A stretch of 64,000 nucleotides of DNA from Acinetobacter bouvetii DSM 14964 = CIP 107468 (GTDB lineage: Bacteria > Pseudomonadota > Gammaproteobacteria > Pseudomonadales > Moraxellaceae): assembly GCF_000368865.1 (NCBI RefSeq), contig NZ_KB849726.1, positions 391,634-455,633 on the forward strand. Reading direction: 5' to 3'. Under the pieces are notes generated by a model. It was not told the origin of the DNA, made no database searches, and saw only the letters and a program-made list of their open reading frames with translations. Both the position numbers and the translations under genes were made by a program. Positions 52,632 through 60,778 of this stretch are shown one piece after another (position 1 is the stretch's first letter; the number at the start of each line of letters is the position of its first letter).

Positions 52632-52673
52632 TGCGTTTGCTTTTAAAACTGGAAGGACTAGGAGTTAGCCGCA

Positions 52674-53174
52674 ATGGATAATGCGATGCAGCAAGATAAA
52701 AAAAATGCAGCTCATCACCGTCAATGTTCTCAAAAAGATGTATCAAGTGAGAATAATGATGAGCTTGTAGAAGTATGGGGAGATACGGTCAGCTTCCCGG
52801 CTTTGGTTAAATCGATTTTTATTGGCGCAGCCTTAAGCGTGTCATTTTTTTATTCCTCGCAATGGGTATTAGGGCAATTTGTTGAAAACCAGACTCTTAA
52901 TCATGCATATAGCATGTTGTGTGGATTAGCAGGATGCTTAATTGCGGGTTTTATTTGTTCAGTTTTATACAAACCCAAACGAGAAATTCTAGAGTCTGAA
53001 AATCAATCCATGGAATGGTTTGAAATATTGATTGATCAATGGGAAAAAGAAGGCAAATCAATTGGTGAAATTCATGATTTACCTGAAAAACTTGTTCAAG
53101 AATTAAAGGAACTAAATTTGTACGATGCTTTTGTTGCATATGCCCAACAGCGTCAGCAAAGTGAGGGTAAATAA
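52674..53174 (+). CDS. small two-helix membrane protein, possible TctB-like transporter subunit
   Basis: The 166-aa protein has a hydrophilic N-terminus (about residues 1-45), two or three hydrophobic segments (FPALVKSIFIGAALSVSFFYSS, and YSMLCGLAGCLIAGFICSVLY) and a charged cytoplasmic-looking tail ending in Gln-rich sequence. AGGAG precedes the ATG by 8 nt. It is not similar to a family I can name. Its position just before a TctA-like permease, one base between stop and start, suggests the small membrane subunit of that transporter. TctB proteins are of this size but normally have four helices, so the comparison is positional. Confidence 0.75.
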   Translation: MDNAMQQDKKNAAHHRQCSQKDVSSENNDELVEVWGDTVSFPALVKSIFIGAALSVSFFYSSQWVLGQFVENQTLNHAYSMLCGLAGCLIAGFICSVLYKPKREILESENQSMEWFEILIDQWEKEGKSIGEIHDLPEKLVQELKELNLYDAFVAYAQQRQQSEGK

Positions 53175-53175
53175 A

Positions 53176-54558
53176 ATGGAATTATTATTTGATCAAGTTT
53201 TGATGGCTTTTGGATTCGGTTTATTTGGCGCGGTTTTATTTGCCGCCATTGGCCTAATTTCTGGAACGGACGAAACTACCACAATTGCTCCTCTAACTTT
53301 ATTAATTATTTTACTTGGCGCACCGCCAGTAGGGATATTCACTTTCTGGATGGCTGCGGTTGTTGCAAAGCATATGACCCATGCTATTCCTACCGCATTA
53401 TTGGGTATCCCCGGTGATACTTTAGCCACACCGCTAATGGCGGAATGTGAGGCGATGCGGAAGCTTGGTGCGCCACATATTGCTTTGCGCAAGATGATTT
53501 CTGGCGCCATTGTTTCTGCATTTATTGCGGTGCCGTGTGCTGTGTTATTTGCCTCCTTATTAGCCCCGTTTGGCGATGCGATTAAAGCATTCGCACCTTG
53601 GATTTTTGCTTTAGCGGCAATCATCATTACCTATTTTTCGCCGGGTAAATTAGCATCTACTTTGCTGCTGATTCCTTTTGTGGTGCTGATTATTGGATTG
53701 CAAAGTTTTACGGCAACTTTTGATACTAAATTATCTATTAGCTATTTTCTGGGTATTGCTATTGGGCCATTAATTGCAGATTTGCTAATGGTGAGTTCAC
53801 CATTAGGACGTAAAAAAATGCAGCGTCAATCGGTTAATCAGCTTTCTATTGCACCTGAAGTAAAGAGTTGGTCAGGATACTTTCCTAATCCGCTGAAAGT
53901 GCTGGATAAAGAACAAGTAAAATGGACGGTTGCGACGTCTGTGGTTTCAAGTGCTACGTTTGTTTTCAGTCCAGTTGCAATGACCGTCGCCTTGGGGGAG
54001 TTTGTCTCTTCACAATTTAAACAGGTGTATCAGCGCTTAACGACGACGCTGACCGCGAAGAATGGTATTACAGAGTCTACTTATATTGCAGAAGCTTTAA
54101 TTCCGCTGATTGCTTTCGGTCTGCCTTTAAGTCCAGTCGCCGCTGGCCCAGCTGCACCATTATTCAATGCGCCGCCGGTATTTACCGTGGGTGGAAATGG
54201 AGTGCAAGGGCATAACTTGCATCATCTTTTAAGCCAATGGGAGTTCTTGGGCTATGGCCTGCTTGCAGTTTTTATTGCTTCCATCGTGTCTTATCCATTT
54301 GCCATGAATTATGCCCGCCGAGCAGCCTTATTCGTAACCAAATACATTAGCCATGAGGCCATTATTGCAACATTTGTGGGCCTTATTTTAGTGATCAGTT
54401 TATGGGAAGGTGCGCTCCTTGGCGTATTGGTAATTATCACAGTTGGTCTCGTCGGCGGCTTATTATCTAAGCATTTTGGTTTTAATACTGGCTGTCAGTT
54501 TATGGGATATTACATGGCGATTCTGTCTGTTCCTGCTTTGATTGGTTTGGTGGGCTAA
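53176..54558 (+). CDS. TctA-type large permease, predicted mevalonate transporter
   Basis: The 460-aa inner-membrane protein has about 10-12 helices. Family hallmarks of tripartite tricarboxylate permeases are visible in the N-terminal half (HAIPTALLGIPGDTLATPLMAECEAMRKLGAPHIALRKM). The repeat half also has them (NGITESTYIAEALIPLIAFGLPLSPVAAGPAAPLF). No TctC-type periplasmic binding protein gene is nearby. The place between mvaA and mvaB predicts mevalonate as substrate. The start at 53176 follows the stop of the upstream gene; a longer frame would overlap that gene. TctA membership is likely, though the sequence is a diverged member. Confidence 0.8.
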   Translation: MELLFDQVLMAFGFGLFGAVLFAAIGLISGTDETTTIAPLTLLIILLGAPPVGIFTFWMAAVVAKHMTHAIPTALLGIPGDTLATPLMAECEAMRKLGAPHIALRKMISGAIVSAFIAVPCAVLFASLLAPFGDAIKAFAPWIFALAAIIITYFSPGKLASTLLLIPFVVLIIGLQSFTATFDTKLSISYFLGIAIGPLIADLLMVSSPLGRKKMQRQSVNQLSIAPEVKSWSGYFPNPLKVLDKEQVKWTVATSVVSSATFVFSPVAMTVALGEFVSSQFKQVYQRLTTTLTAKNGITESTYIAEALIPLIAFGLPLSPVAAGPAAPLFNAPPVFTVGGNGVQGHNLHHLLSQWEFLGYGLLAVFIASIVSYPFAMNYARRAALFVTKYISHEAIIATFVGLILVISLWEGALLGVLVIITVGLVGGLLSKHFGFNTGCQFMGYYMAILSVPALIGLVG

Positions 54559-54560
54559 GC

Positions 54561-55463
54561 ATGAATGACTTTGTAAAAATTGTAGAAGTTGGCGCCCGTG
54601 ATGGGTTGCAGAATGAAAAATCTGTCATTGAGTTTAACCAGCGGCTAGAGTTTTTGAATCTGCTGGTACGCAGCGGATTTAAATCAATTGAAGTGGGATC
54701 CTGTGTTTCACCGCGCTGGGTTCCGCAAATGGACAACAGTACAGCGTTATATGCTGCGCTTGAAAAACCTGAACAGGTAAGCTTCAGCTTATTGGTTCCG
54801 AATATGAAAGGATTAGAGGCTGCGATTGAGGCCGGATGCAAAGAGGTCGCCATTTTTACAGCAGCATCTGAATCATTTGCACAAAAAAATATTAACTGTT
54901 CTATTCAGGAAAGCTTTGAACGTTTTAAACCCATGTTTGACGTTGCCAAACAGCATGGAATTCAAGTGCGCGGCTATGTATCTTGTGTTGTTGACTGCCC
55001 TTATGAAGGGGCAATTGCTCCTGAAAAAGCAGCGCGTGTTGCAAAGCAGCTTTTTGATTTGGGCTGTTATGAAATTTCATTAGGCGAAACGATTGGCACA
55101 GCCAGCCCAGTCCGTGTTCGTAAAATGCTGCAGCATTGTCTGAACGTTCTGCCTGTTGACAGGGTAGCGGGTCATTTTCATGACACATATGGTATGGCGA
55201 TTGCCAATATTTCTGAATCATTAGAGCAGGGCCTGAGGATTTTTGATTCTTCGATTGCAGGATTAGGTGGCTGCCCTTATGCCAAAGGAGCTTCAGGAAA
55301 TGTAGCCACAGAAGATCTGGTGTATTTATTAGAACAATCGGGCTTTCAAACAGGCATTGACCTTTCTGCAATGTTAAAAGCGGGCCACTACATTGCTTCT
55401 GTGCTTCAGCGAGAGAATCAATCGCATTTTGTAAAAGCCCATACAGCAAAACTGCTGGATTAA
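54561..55463 (+). CDS. mvaB: hydroxymethylglutaryl-CoA lyase
   Basis: HMG-CoA lyase cleaves HMG-CoA to acetoacetate and acetyl-CoA in the cytosol. The 300-aa protein keeps the family's active site: VGARDGLQNEK (Arg13, Asp14), GHFHDTYG (His205, His207) and the flexible loop GLGGCPYAKGASGN with Cys238. It starts 2 bp after the permease stop, so it is co-translated. With MvaA it makes a complete two-step route from mevalonate. No acetoacetate-activating genes lie nearby; those must be elsewhere. Confidence 0.97.
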   Translation: MNDFVKIVEVGARDGLQNEKSVIEFNQRLEFLNLLVRSGFKSIEVGSCVSPRWVPQMDNSTALYAALEKPEQVSFSLLVPNMKGLEAAIEAGCKEVAIFTAASESFAQKNINCSIQESFERFKPMFDVAKQHGIQVRGYVSCVVDCPYEGAIAPEKAARVAKQLFDLGCYEISLGETIGTASPVRVRKMLQHCLNVLPVDRVAGHFHDTYGMAIANISESLEQGLRIFDSSIAGLGGCPYAKGASGNVATEDLVYLLEQSGFQTGIDLSAMLKAGHYIASVLQRENQSHFVKAHTAKLLD

Positions 55464-55669
55464 AAAATGCGGCATAGCGGTCAATAATAGAGTATTGCGG
55501 GTTTCATTGAAGAAATGCGATTGATGAAGGGATTTTAGATACAGAATTAGCCGAAGGAACAGGCTTGAAAAGTGACAGTAAAAGGAAAGTGTAAAATTAT
55601 AGGCAGCAGTGCAATTTTACTCAAACGAAACGTCTAAATTTAATTAAGAACGAAGGCAGCGTCCACATG

Positions 55670-55695
55670 ATTCATATCATTCAAATGATATGAAT
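55670..55695. promoter_or_regulatory. 26-bp perfect palindrome upstream of the porin gene
   Basis: ATTCATATCATT and AATGATATGAAT are perfect 12-bp arms with only CA between, 39 bp before the porin ATG. It may be an operator; the following GGGTTTTT could also make it an AT-rich terminator. No homology to the ACTGTCC repeats was seen. Confidence 0.6.
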
Positions 55696-55734
55696 AGGGT
55701 TTTTGCATGCCGAAAAAGCGAAAAGGATCAAGGA

Positions 55735-57000
55735 ATGAAATTAACAGCGAAAATGTTATTCAGCAGCGCAGGACTTATTTTTACCCTCGTGCAGAGCCAT
55801 GCTGCAGCTGTTTTAGACTCCAAAGGTGATTATTTGTTGGGAGATTGGAACGAAACCCGAAGTCAGCTATCGGAGCAAGGGATTAAGTTTGATGCCAATA
55901 TTACTGTCGATACCGCCTATTTAGCAGATGGAGGATATCACGATCGGCAAGATCCAACCTATACCAGCCAATTATGGTTAGGGAGTCATTGGGACTTGGA
56001 AAAATTACTCGGTTGGGATGGTGTTTCAGTTCGGACAATTGTGACTGCACGGCAAGGTCAAAGTGTTTCAGTTGGACAGCTTTCTGATCCGCTTGCACCG
56101 CAGATGGGCAATGTTCAGGCAAGTTATGGGCGAGGAAATAGCGGCAGCCGTTTAAGCGAATTTTCCATAGAGAAACAATTTAAAGATAATGGAATAAGTG
56201 TCCGCTTAGGTCGGTTTGGCATGGGAACTTATTTTAATGTGATGTCTTGTGATTTCCAAAATACATCTTTCTGTACAGCGCAGATGGGCAAATGGCAGGG
56301 AAGTTCCTGGTACAACATTCCTGTTAGCCAATGGGCAGGCATGTTGAAATATCAAATTTATCCTGAACTCTATGCTCAAGCTGCTGTGTTTGAATTTAAC
56401 CCAACCAATATTAAAGAAAATGAGGGATGGAACTTAAGTACATCAAATTCAGATGGGGGAACGGCGCCAGTTGAACTTGTTTGGCAGCCGAAACATGCTG
56501 TGAATGGCTTAGCGGGGAGTTACCGCCTGGGTATGATGTACAACACCGCAGATAATATTGAAAATCAAAAAGATATTGTGACAGGAGAAGCTAAAGACCA
56601 TACTTCTGGAGCATGGTTTGTTGCAGAACAGCAGTTAACAAGTCATGGAGCAGGAAAACAAGGTTTACACGGGTTTATGAATTTAAGCTTTCATGATGAC
56701 CGTACCAATAAAATTGATAATATGCAGCAGATTGGGCTGAAATATATCGGGTTACTGGAAAATCATGAGAATGATATTTTAGGGTTTGGTCTGAATCGTA
56801 TTCATGTGAGCGACCGTTATCGCGAACATAGCAGCCGCATCAATAAAGAAGAAGAATATAATCTTGAACTAAATTATTCCTATTATCCAACAAAATGGGC
56901 CATGCTCCGCCCGAATATTCAATATGTGATTCATCCCGGCGCAACAAGCCATGTCGACAATGCTTTGGTTTTAGGATTAACCAGCAGGCTGACGTTTTAG
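55735..57000 (+). CDS. OprB-family carbohydrate-selective porin
   Basis: The 421-aa outer-membrane protein has a signal peptide (about residues 1-22, ending SHAAA). OprB signatures follow: YLLGDWNETRSQLSEQGIKFDANITVDTAYLADGG, SQLWLGSHWDLEKLLGWDG, and the strand-rich C-terminus ending in Phe (LTSRLTF). AAGGA precedes the ATG at 55735; an upstream in-frame start adds 15 residues ahead of the signal peptide. By context the porin probably admits mevalonate. It is separated from mvaB by 271 bp containing a perfect palindrome, so it may have its own control. Confidence 0.9.
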   Translation: MKLTAKMLFSSAGLIFTLVQSHAAAVLDSKGDYLLGDWNETRSQLSEQGIKFDANITVDTAYLADGGYHDRQDPTYTSQLWLGSHWDLEKLLGWDGVSVRTIVTARQGQSVSVGQLSDPLAPQMGNVQASYGRGNSGSRLSEFSIEKQFKDNGISVRLGRFGMGTYFNVMSCDFQNTSFCTAQMGKWQGSSWYNIPVSQWAGMLKYQIYPELYAQAAVFEFNPTNIKENEGWNLSTSNSDGGTAPVELVWQPKHAVNGLAGSYRLGMMYNTADNIENQKDIVTGEAKDHTSGAWFVAEQQLTSHGAGKQGLHGFMNLSFHDDRTNKIDNMQQIGLKYIGLLENHENDILGFGLNRIHVSDRYREHSSRINKEEEYNLELNYSYYPTKWAMLRPNIQYVIHPGATSHVDNALVLGLTSRLTF

Positions 57001-57090
57001 TTCTTAGTTTATTGATCTTGAGTTGATTCAAATCTGATTAATGCATATCGCGCGGGTGGGGCCATCCTGACTAAGATGGAGGGTTCTGGT
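57001..57090. other. short spacer after the porin gene
   Basis: A 90-bp spacer between the porin stop and the start of the IS relic. I see nothing supportable in it. Confidence 0.3.
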
Positions 57091-57450
57091 GGTTTTGCTA
57101 CACTTGCCACCTGTAAACAGCAGTTAATTTATGAGTTGCGTAATTCACAGCATTCAGTTTATCACCTAAGCAGGACTGTTTCGCAAGATTGAATGCAATG
57201 CATCTTGGCTTCGACGAAACTTTGAGGATGGTAACCTGATCATTCTTTCTATATCGCCCTACCTACATGCTTAACTGTTCGGAGGAGTTCATTTCACTCT
57301 TGCGAGCTGGTCCTCGTATCATTCCAGGGCTTGGCATTTTTTCTTGGCGGAATATCGCTCGCGGCTACTCATACATGCCTCGTTCATTGGCCATTTTATT
57401 TAGCTGGAAAGTGTCTATAACATCGGCGGCTGTTCAAAACTGATTTGGCT
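57091..57450 (-). mobile_element. IS5-family remnant, 3' half
   Basis: Read on the minus strand with frame changes it gives PRKNAKPW, then RNELLRTVKHVGRAIWKEWSGYHPQSFVEAKMHCIQ and LGDKLNAVNYATHKLTAVYRW, the C-terminal half of an IS903-group transposase. The 21-nt stretch on the minus strand encoding the AKKKC/PRKNA region is identical to the equivalent part of the IS at 24304-25339. The left end GGTTTTGCTACAC at 57091 matches the terminal repeat in 11 of 13 bases. The N-terminal half is missing. Confidence 0.75.
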
Positions 57451-57720
57451 TCACTTGAAATAGATTTATTTTTAGGATTGTCATTTCAAGGCAAAAATCT
57501 GTCAATGCATCATTGAGTGCCAATAAAGAAACAAGTATGCTTAATGGATAAGTCTAGATCAGCTGAATCCCTTCAAGGGTATAACTGCGCCGGCTAATAT
57601 ATTCCGCCCATGAATTTAGTGAATATCTTTACTTAAGATTGCAAAAAGTTTAAGGTGACTTAAATTCTGTGAACAGATCCTAGATGGATTTGGACAGCTT
57701 CCTTAAATACAGATTTGTGT
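57451..57720. other. gap upstream of the czc operon
   Basis: This AT-rich spacer of about 270 bp must hold the czc promoter. A TTAAG/CTTAA pair lies near 57633-57662, but no clear metal-regulator site was identified, and there is no regulator gene adjacent. Confidence 0.4.
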
Positions 57721-58131
57721 ATGACGAGAAAAACATTTCTAATTCAGATTTTAGTACTCTTGTTTACATTCCAGAATATTTGGAGTGTGGCAGAGGCTGC
57801 ATGTCTGCATGAAATGCCAAACCTGCCCAATTCAATACTATCTAATCCAATCGCTTTAGATGAAAAGACGGATCATTCTAGCCAAGCGCCTTATTCTCTA
57901 GAAAACTATAATGAAATCTATGACTATTGTCAGAAGGTTTGCTTTAATGAAAAGTGCAGTCATTTCTCAAATACAATTGTGATTCAGATTGATCCACCTG
58001 ATGATTTGAAGTTCAAGACTCATTTTGAAACAGATATTATCCCATCTTATTTGGGAAGAACTTTTTATAAATCCCCTTATTTAAATCAATTAACACCTCC
58101 TCCCGATTTGCCCCTGCTATCGGTGGGGTAG
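57721..58131 (+). CDS. czcI: CzcI-like small periplasmic protein
   Basis: The 136-aa protein begins with a clear signal peptide (MTRKTFLIQILVLLFTFQNIWSVAEAA). A short, Cys- and His-containing periplasmic domain follows (CLHEM, YDYCQKVCFNEKCSHFS) and ends in a proline-rich tail LTPPPDLPLLSVG. This size, position and Cys content match the CzcI proteins that precede czcC in Acinetobacter and Cupriavidus metal-efflux operons, where they may modulate regulation. The ATG at 57721 is used; a TTG two codons earlier is possible. Confidence 0.8.
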   Translation: MTRKTFLIQILVLLFTFQNIWSVAEAACLHEMPNLPNSILSNPIALDEKTDHSSQAPYSLENYNEIYDYCQKVCFNEKCSHFSNTIVIQIDPPDDLKFKTHFETDIIPSYLGRTFYKSPYLNQLTPPPDLPLLSVG

Positions 58132-58179
58132 TTTTATAAAAGCCCACCACTCCTAATTTCATTATGTGTGGGGCATTTC

Positions 58180-59547
58180 ATGTCAAAAAACAAATTATAT
58201 CAGGATACCTCTATCCTGAACTTATGCTGGCCTGCATTCCGTACAGGGATCGTGCTATCCGCAATGATCAGTTTAAGTACCTTTGCAGTCGCCAGTACTC
58301 AAGACTTAACGCTGAAGCAGGCCATTGATCAGGTCAATCAATACCAAGCGTCCCAAAACTTTTGGGAAACGCAGAAGAGCATTAATGCTGCGAATATCCA
58401 GCAGAGTAAGCTGTTCAAAAATCCTGAGTTTTCAATTGAACAAACAGGCTTTGGTTCAAATAATGACAAAGAACTGGCGATTGGCATATCACAGCCCCTG
58501 GATATTTTTGGTGAGCGCAAAGCGAACCAAAAATTAGCCAGTATTTCTGCAGATAAAACTGCGCTGAAGCAGAAGATATATCAAGCGCAAGTTGAGCTTG
58601 CAGTGAAATATGTCTGGTCGCAACTGGCCATCGCTGAACTTGAAAAAAACATTGTTCATGAACAGCTTCGCGTAAGCGAAGAGAACATGAACGCCATTGA
58701 AAAGCGCTTTAATGCGGGCAGTATCGCGCAAGTCGATGTGAATCGCGCACGGTTAAGCTATGCGGAAAATATTCGTCTTTTTAGACAGGCTGACTTGCAG
58801 GTGCAAGTGGCAACCCAGCAATTATCAAATTTATGGGGGACGTCAGATAAATCATTGCAGATTAATTTATCTCCGCAAAAGCTTTGGCCAAAATCGGCGC
58901 ATCAGCAGGTTCAAGAATATTTGGCAGACAACTATGTTGAGAAATATCGGGTTTTACAGGTCTTAGAGTCTCAAGTTACGGTAGATCAACTGAAAGCCAA
59001 GGCGCGTCCGAATCCTACTTTAAACCTGGGTGTCAACCGCACTCAGTCCATGGAAAACTCAACACAAAATCAATGGGTCGTTGGCGTGAGTGTGCCGCTC
59101 AATATTTTCGACCGCCAGCAAAATGGCATAAAAATCGCGCAAGAGAAAATGAATTTATTAGAGCGTCAGAAAGATTTTTATCTCAAGCAAAATGCGCTGC
59201 AAATCGGCACGGTTTTAACGGAACTGCAGGGCTTAGAGGTTCAATTCAAAGTTGTAAATGACACTCAAATTCCTTTGGCGGCTGAAGTGCAAAGTAAAAC
59301 CTTACAAGGCTTTCTGGCTGGCAAGTTTGCTTTAAGCGATGTTCAGCAGGCCACGCTTCAATTACAGGATATCCGTTTGCGTAAAATTCAGCTGTTGCGG
59401 GACGGCTGGCAAAAGGCCATTGAAGCGGAAAGTTTGAGTCTAGGCATTAGCCCAAGTGAAGTGATGTCAAAAGATGCGATTGCACAATTGAATCAAAATT
59501 TATGGCAAGACATACAGGCCATGCCTGTCATTGGCGGGGGAAATTAA
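58180..59547 (+). CDS. czcC: outer-membrane metal-efflux channel CzcC
   Basis: The 455-aa outer-membrane factor has a signal peptide after an N-terminal extension (about residues 1-38, ending FAVAS). The helical repeats begin LTLKQAIDQVNQYQASQNFWET. Later segments PRPNPTLNLGVNR-like (KARPNPTLNLGVNRTQSM) and VGVSVPLNIFDRQQNGIKIAQ are typical of the CzcC/CusC-like group. It makes the outer-membrane channel of the CzcCBA pump. The stop is one base before the czcB start. Confidence 0.93.
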   Translation: MSKNKLYQDTSILNLCWPAFRTGIVLSAMISLSTFAVASTQDLTLKQAIDQVNQYQASQNFWETQKSINAANIQQSKLFKNPEFSIEQTGFGSNNDKELAIGISQPLDIFGERKANQKLASISADKTALKQKIYQAQVELAVKYVWSQLAIAELEKNIVHEQLRVSEENMNAIEKRFNAGSIAQVDVNRARLSYAENIRLFRQADLQVQVATQQLSNLWGTSDKSLQINLSPQKLWPKSAHQQVQEYLADNYVEKYRVLQVLESQVTVDQLKAKARPNPTLNLGVNRTQSMENSTQNQWVVGVSVPLNIFDRQQNGIKIAQEKMNLLERQKDFYLKQNALQIGTVLTELQGLEVQFKVVNDTQIPLAAEVQSKTLQGFLAGKFALSDVQQATLQLQDIRLRKIQLLRDGWQKAIEAESLSLGISPSEVMSKDAIAQLNQNLWQDIQAMPVIGGGN

Positions 59548-59548
59548 C

Positions 59549-60778
59549 ATGTTTGATCTTAAAAATAGCTTAAAGAAACAGAGCGGCAAAATTTCCCAGA
59601 CGCTGCTGATCAGTGTGGTCATCAGCATAACTGTACTTCTCAGTATTCTTTTAATTATATCGGGTAAGAATAAATCAGTAACTTCAGATGAACATGCAGA
59701 AGAAGGCGAAGAGAAGCATGAAAGTGAAACTGAAGAGCATGCAGATGGTGTGAGCTTATCGGCGAAGCAATTGGTTGAACAAGGCATACAGCTCTCTGTG
59801 GTCGATCAAGGTCCAGTGGTTAAACTCAGTTCTTATCCGGCAAAACTGAATGTAAATACGGATCAGCAAGCGCATGTTTCCCCGAGTTTTAGCGGCCATG
59901 TCGAAAATGTCTATGTAGAGCTCGGCCAAAAGGTTCAAAAAGGGCAGCCTTTGGCCGCATTGCTTGTGCCTGATTTAGTCGATCAGCAGGCCAATCTTAA
60001 AATTGAACAGACCAATCTTGAACTGGCGAAACAAGATTTTGAGCGTGAGCGTCAGCTTTGGTCACAGGGCATTTCAGCAAAGCAGGACTATCAACGGGCT
60101 TATAGCAGCTATCAGCGGGCGCAAATTCAAGTTCAAGCCGCTCAATCCCGTTTAAGTGCATTTGGCGCCGTGAATTCCAGTAACGGGCGTTATATTTTGA
60201 AAGCCCCGATTTCCGGCGTGATCAGTAAAAAAGATTTGGTTCTTGGGGAAAATGTTCAGTTGGCCGATCAGCTCTTTACAATAGACCAGTTAGATCAGCT
60301 TTGGCTTGAGTTTATTGTGCCGAATGCTGAAATGATGGATTTGTCCCCAAATCAAAAGATCGAATTTAAATCGCTGCAAACGGAAAAGGTCTATCAAGCG
60401 GTTATTCAGACTTTAAATACTGAAGCGGACACTCAAACTGGCCGTCTGCAGGTACGCGCAAAAGTTGAATCGAAGGCAGCCGAATTGCGTCCAAACTTGA
60501 TGGTGAATGTCCTGCTGCAGCAGAGTGAAAACAGTGCATTGCGGGTGCTCAAGTCTGCAGTTCAGAATGTCGATGGAAAAGATGTGGTTTTTGTCGCCAC
60601 TCAGCACGGACAGAAAATTGAATTCAGTCCGCAAGCCGTAAAACTCGGCCAATCGTCTGGAAACAGTCCATGGATTGAAGTGGTCAATGGACTGAATCCA
60701 GGACAAAAATATGCTGGTCAAGGCAGTTTCTTGCTGAAATCTGAGCTGGAAAAAGGAGAGGCTTCGCATGAGCACTGA
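59549..60778 (+). CDS. czcB: metal-efflux adaptor CzcB
   Basis: The 409-aa periplasmic adaptor has an N-terminal anchor helix (about residues 16-38). A Glu/His-rich stretch (DEHAEEGEEKHESETEEHADG, about 50-70) may bind metal. The lipoyl domain halves are VSPSFSGHVENVYVELGQKVQKGQPLAALLVPD and YILKAPISGVISKKDLVLGENVQ, with a short hairpin between. It links CzcA to CzcC. GGGGG in the end of czcC provides its ribosome site. The 3' end overlaps czcA by 11 bp. Confidence 0.94.
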   Translation: MFDLKNSLKKQSGKISQTLLISVVISITVLLSILLIISGKNKSVTSDEHAEEGEEKHESETEEHADGVSLSAKQLVEQGIQLSVVDQGPVVKLSSYPAKLNVNTDQQAHVSPSFSGHVENVYVELGQKVQKGQPLAALLVPDLVDQQANLKIEQTNLELAKQDFERERQLWSQGISAKQDYQRAYSSYQRAQIQVQAAQSRLSAFGAVNSSNGRYILKAPISGVISKKDLVLGENVQLADQLFTIDQLDQLWLEFIVPNAEMMDLSPNQKIEFKSLQTEKVYQAVIQTLNTEADTQTGRLQVRAKVESKAAELRPNLMVNVLLQQSENSALRVLKSAVQNVDGKDVVFVATQHGQKIEFSPQAVKLGQSSGNSPWIEVVNGLNPGQKYAGQGSFLLKSELEKGEASHEH

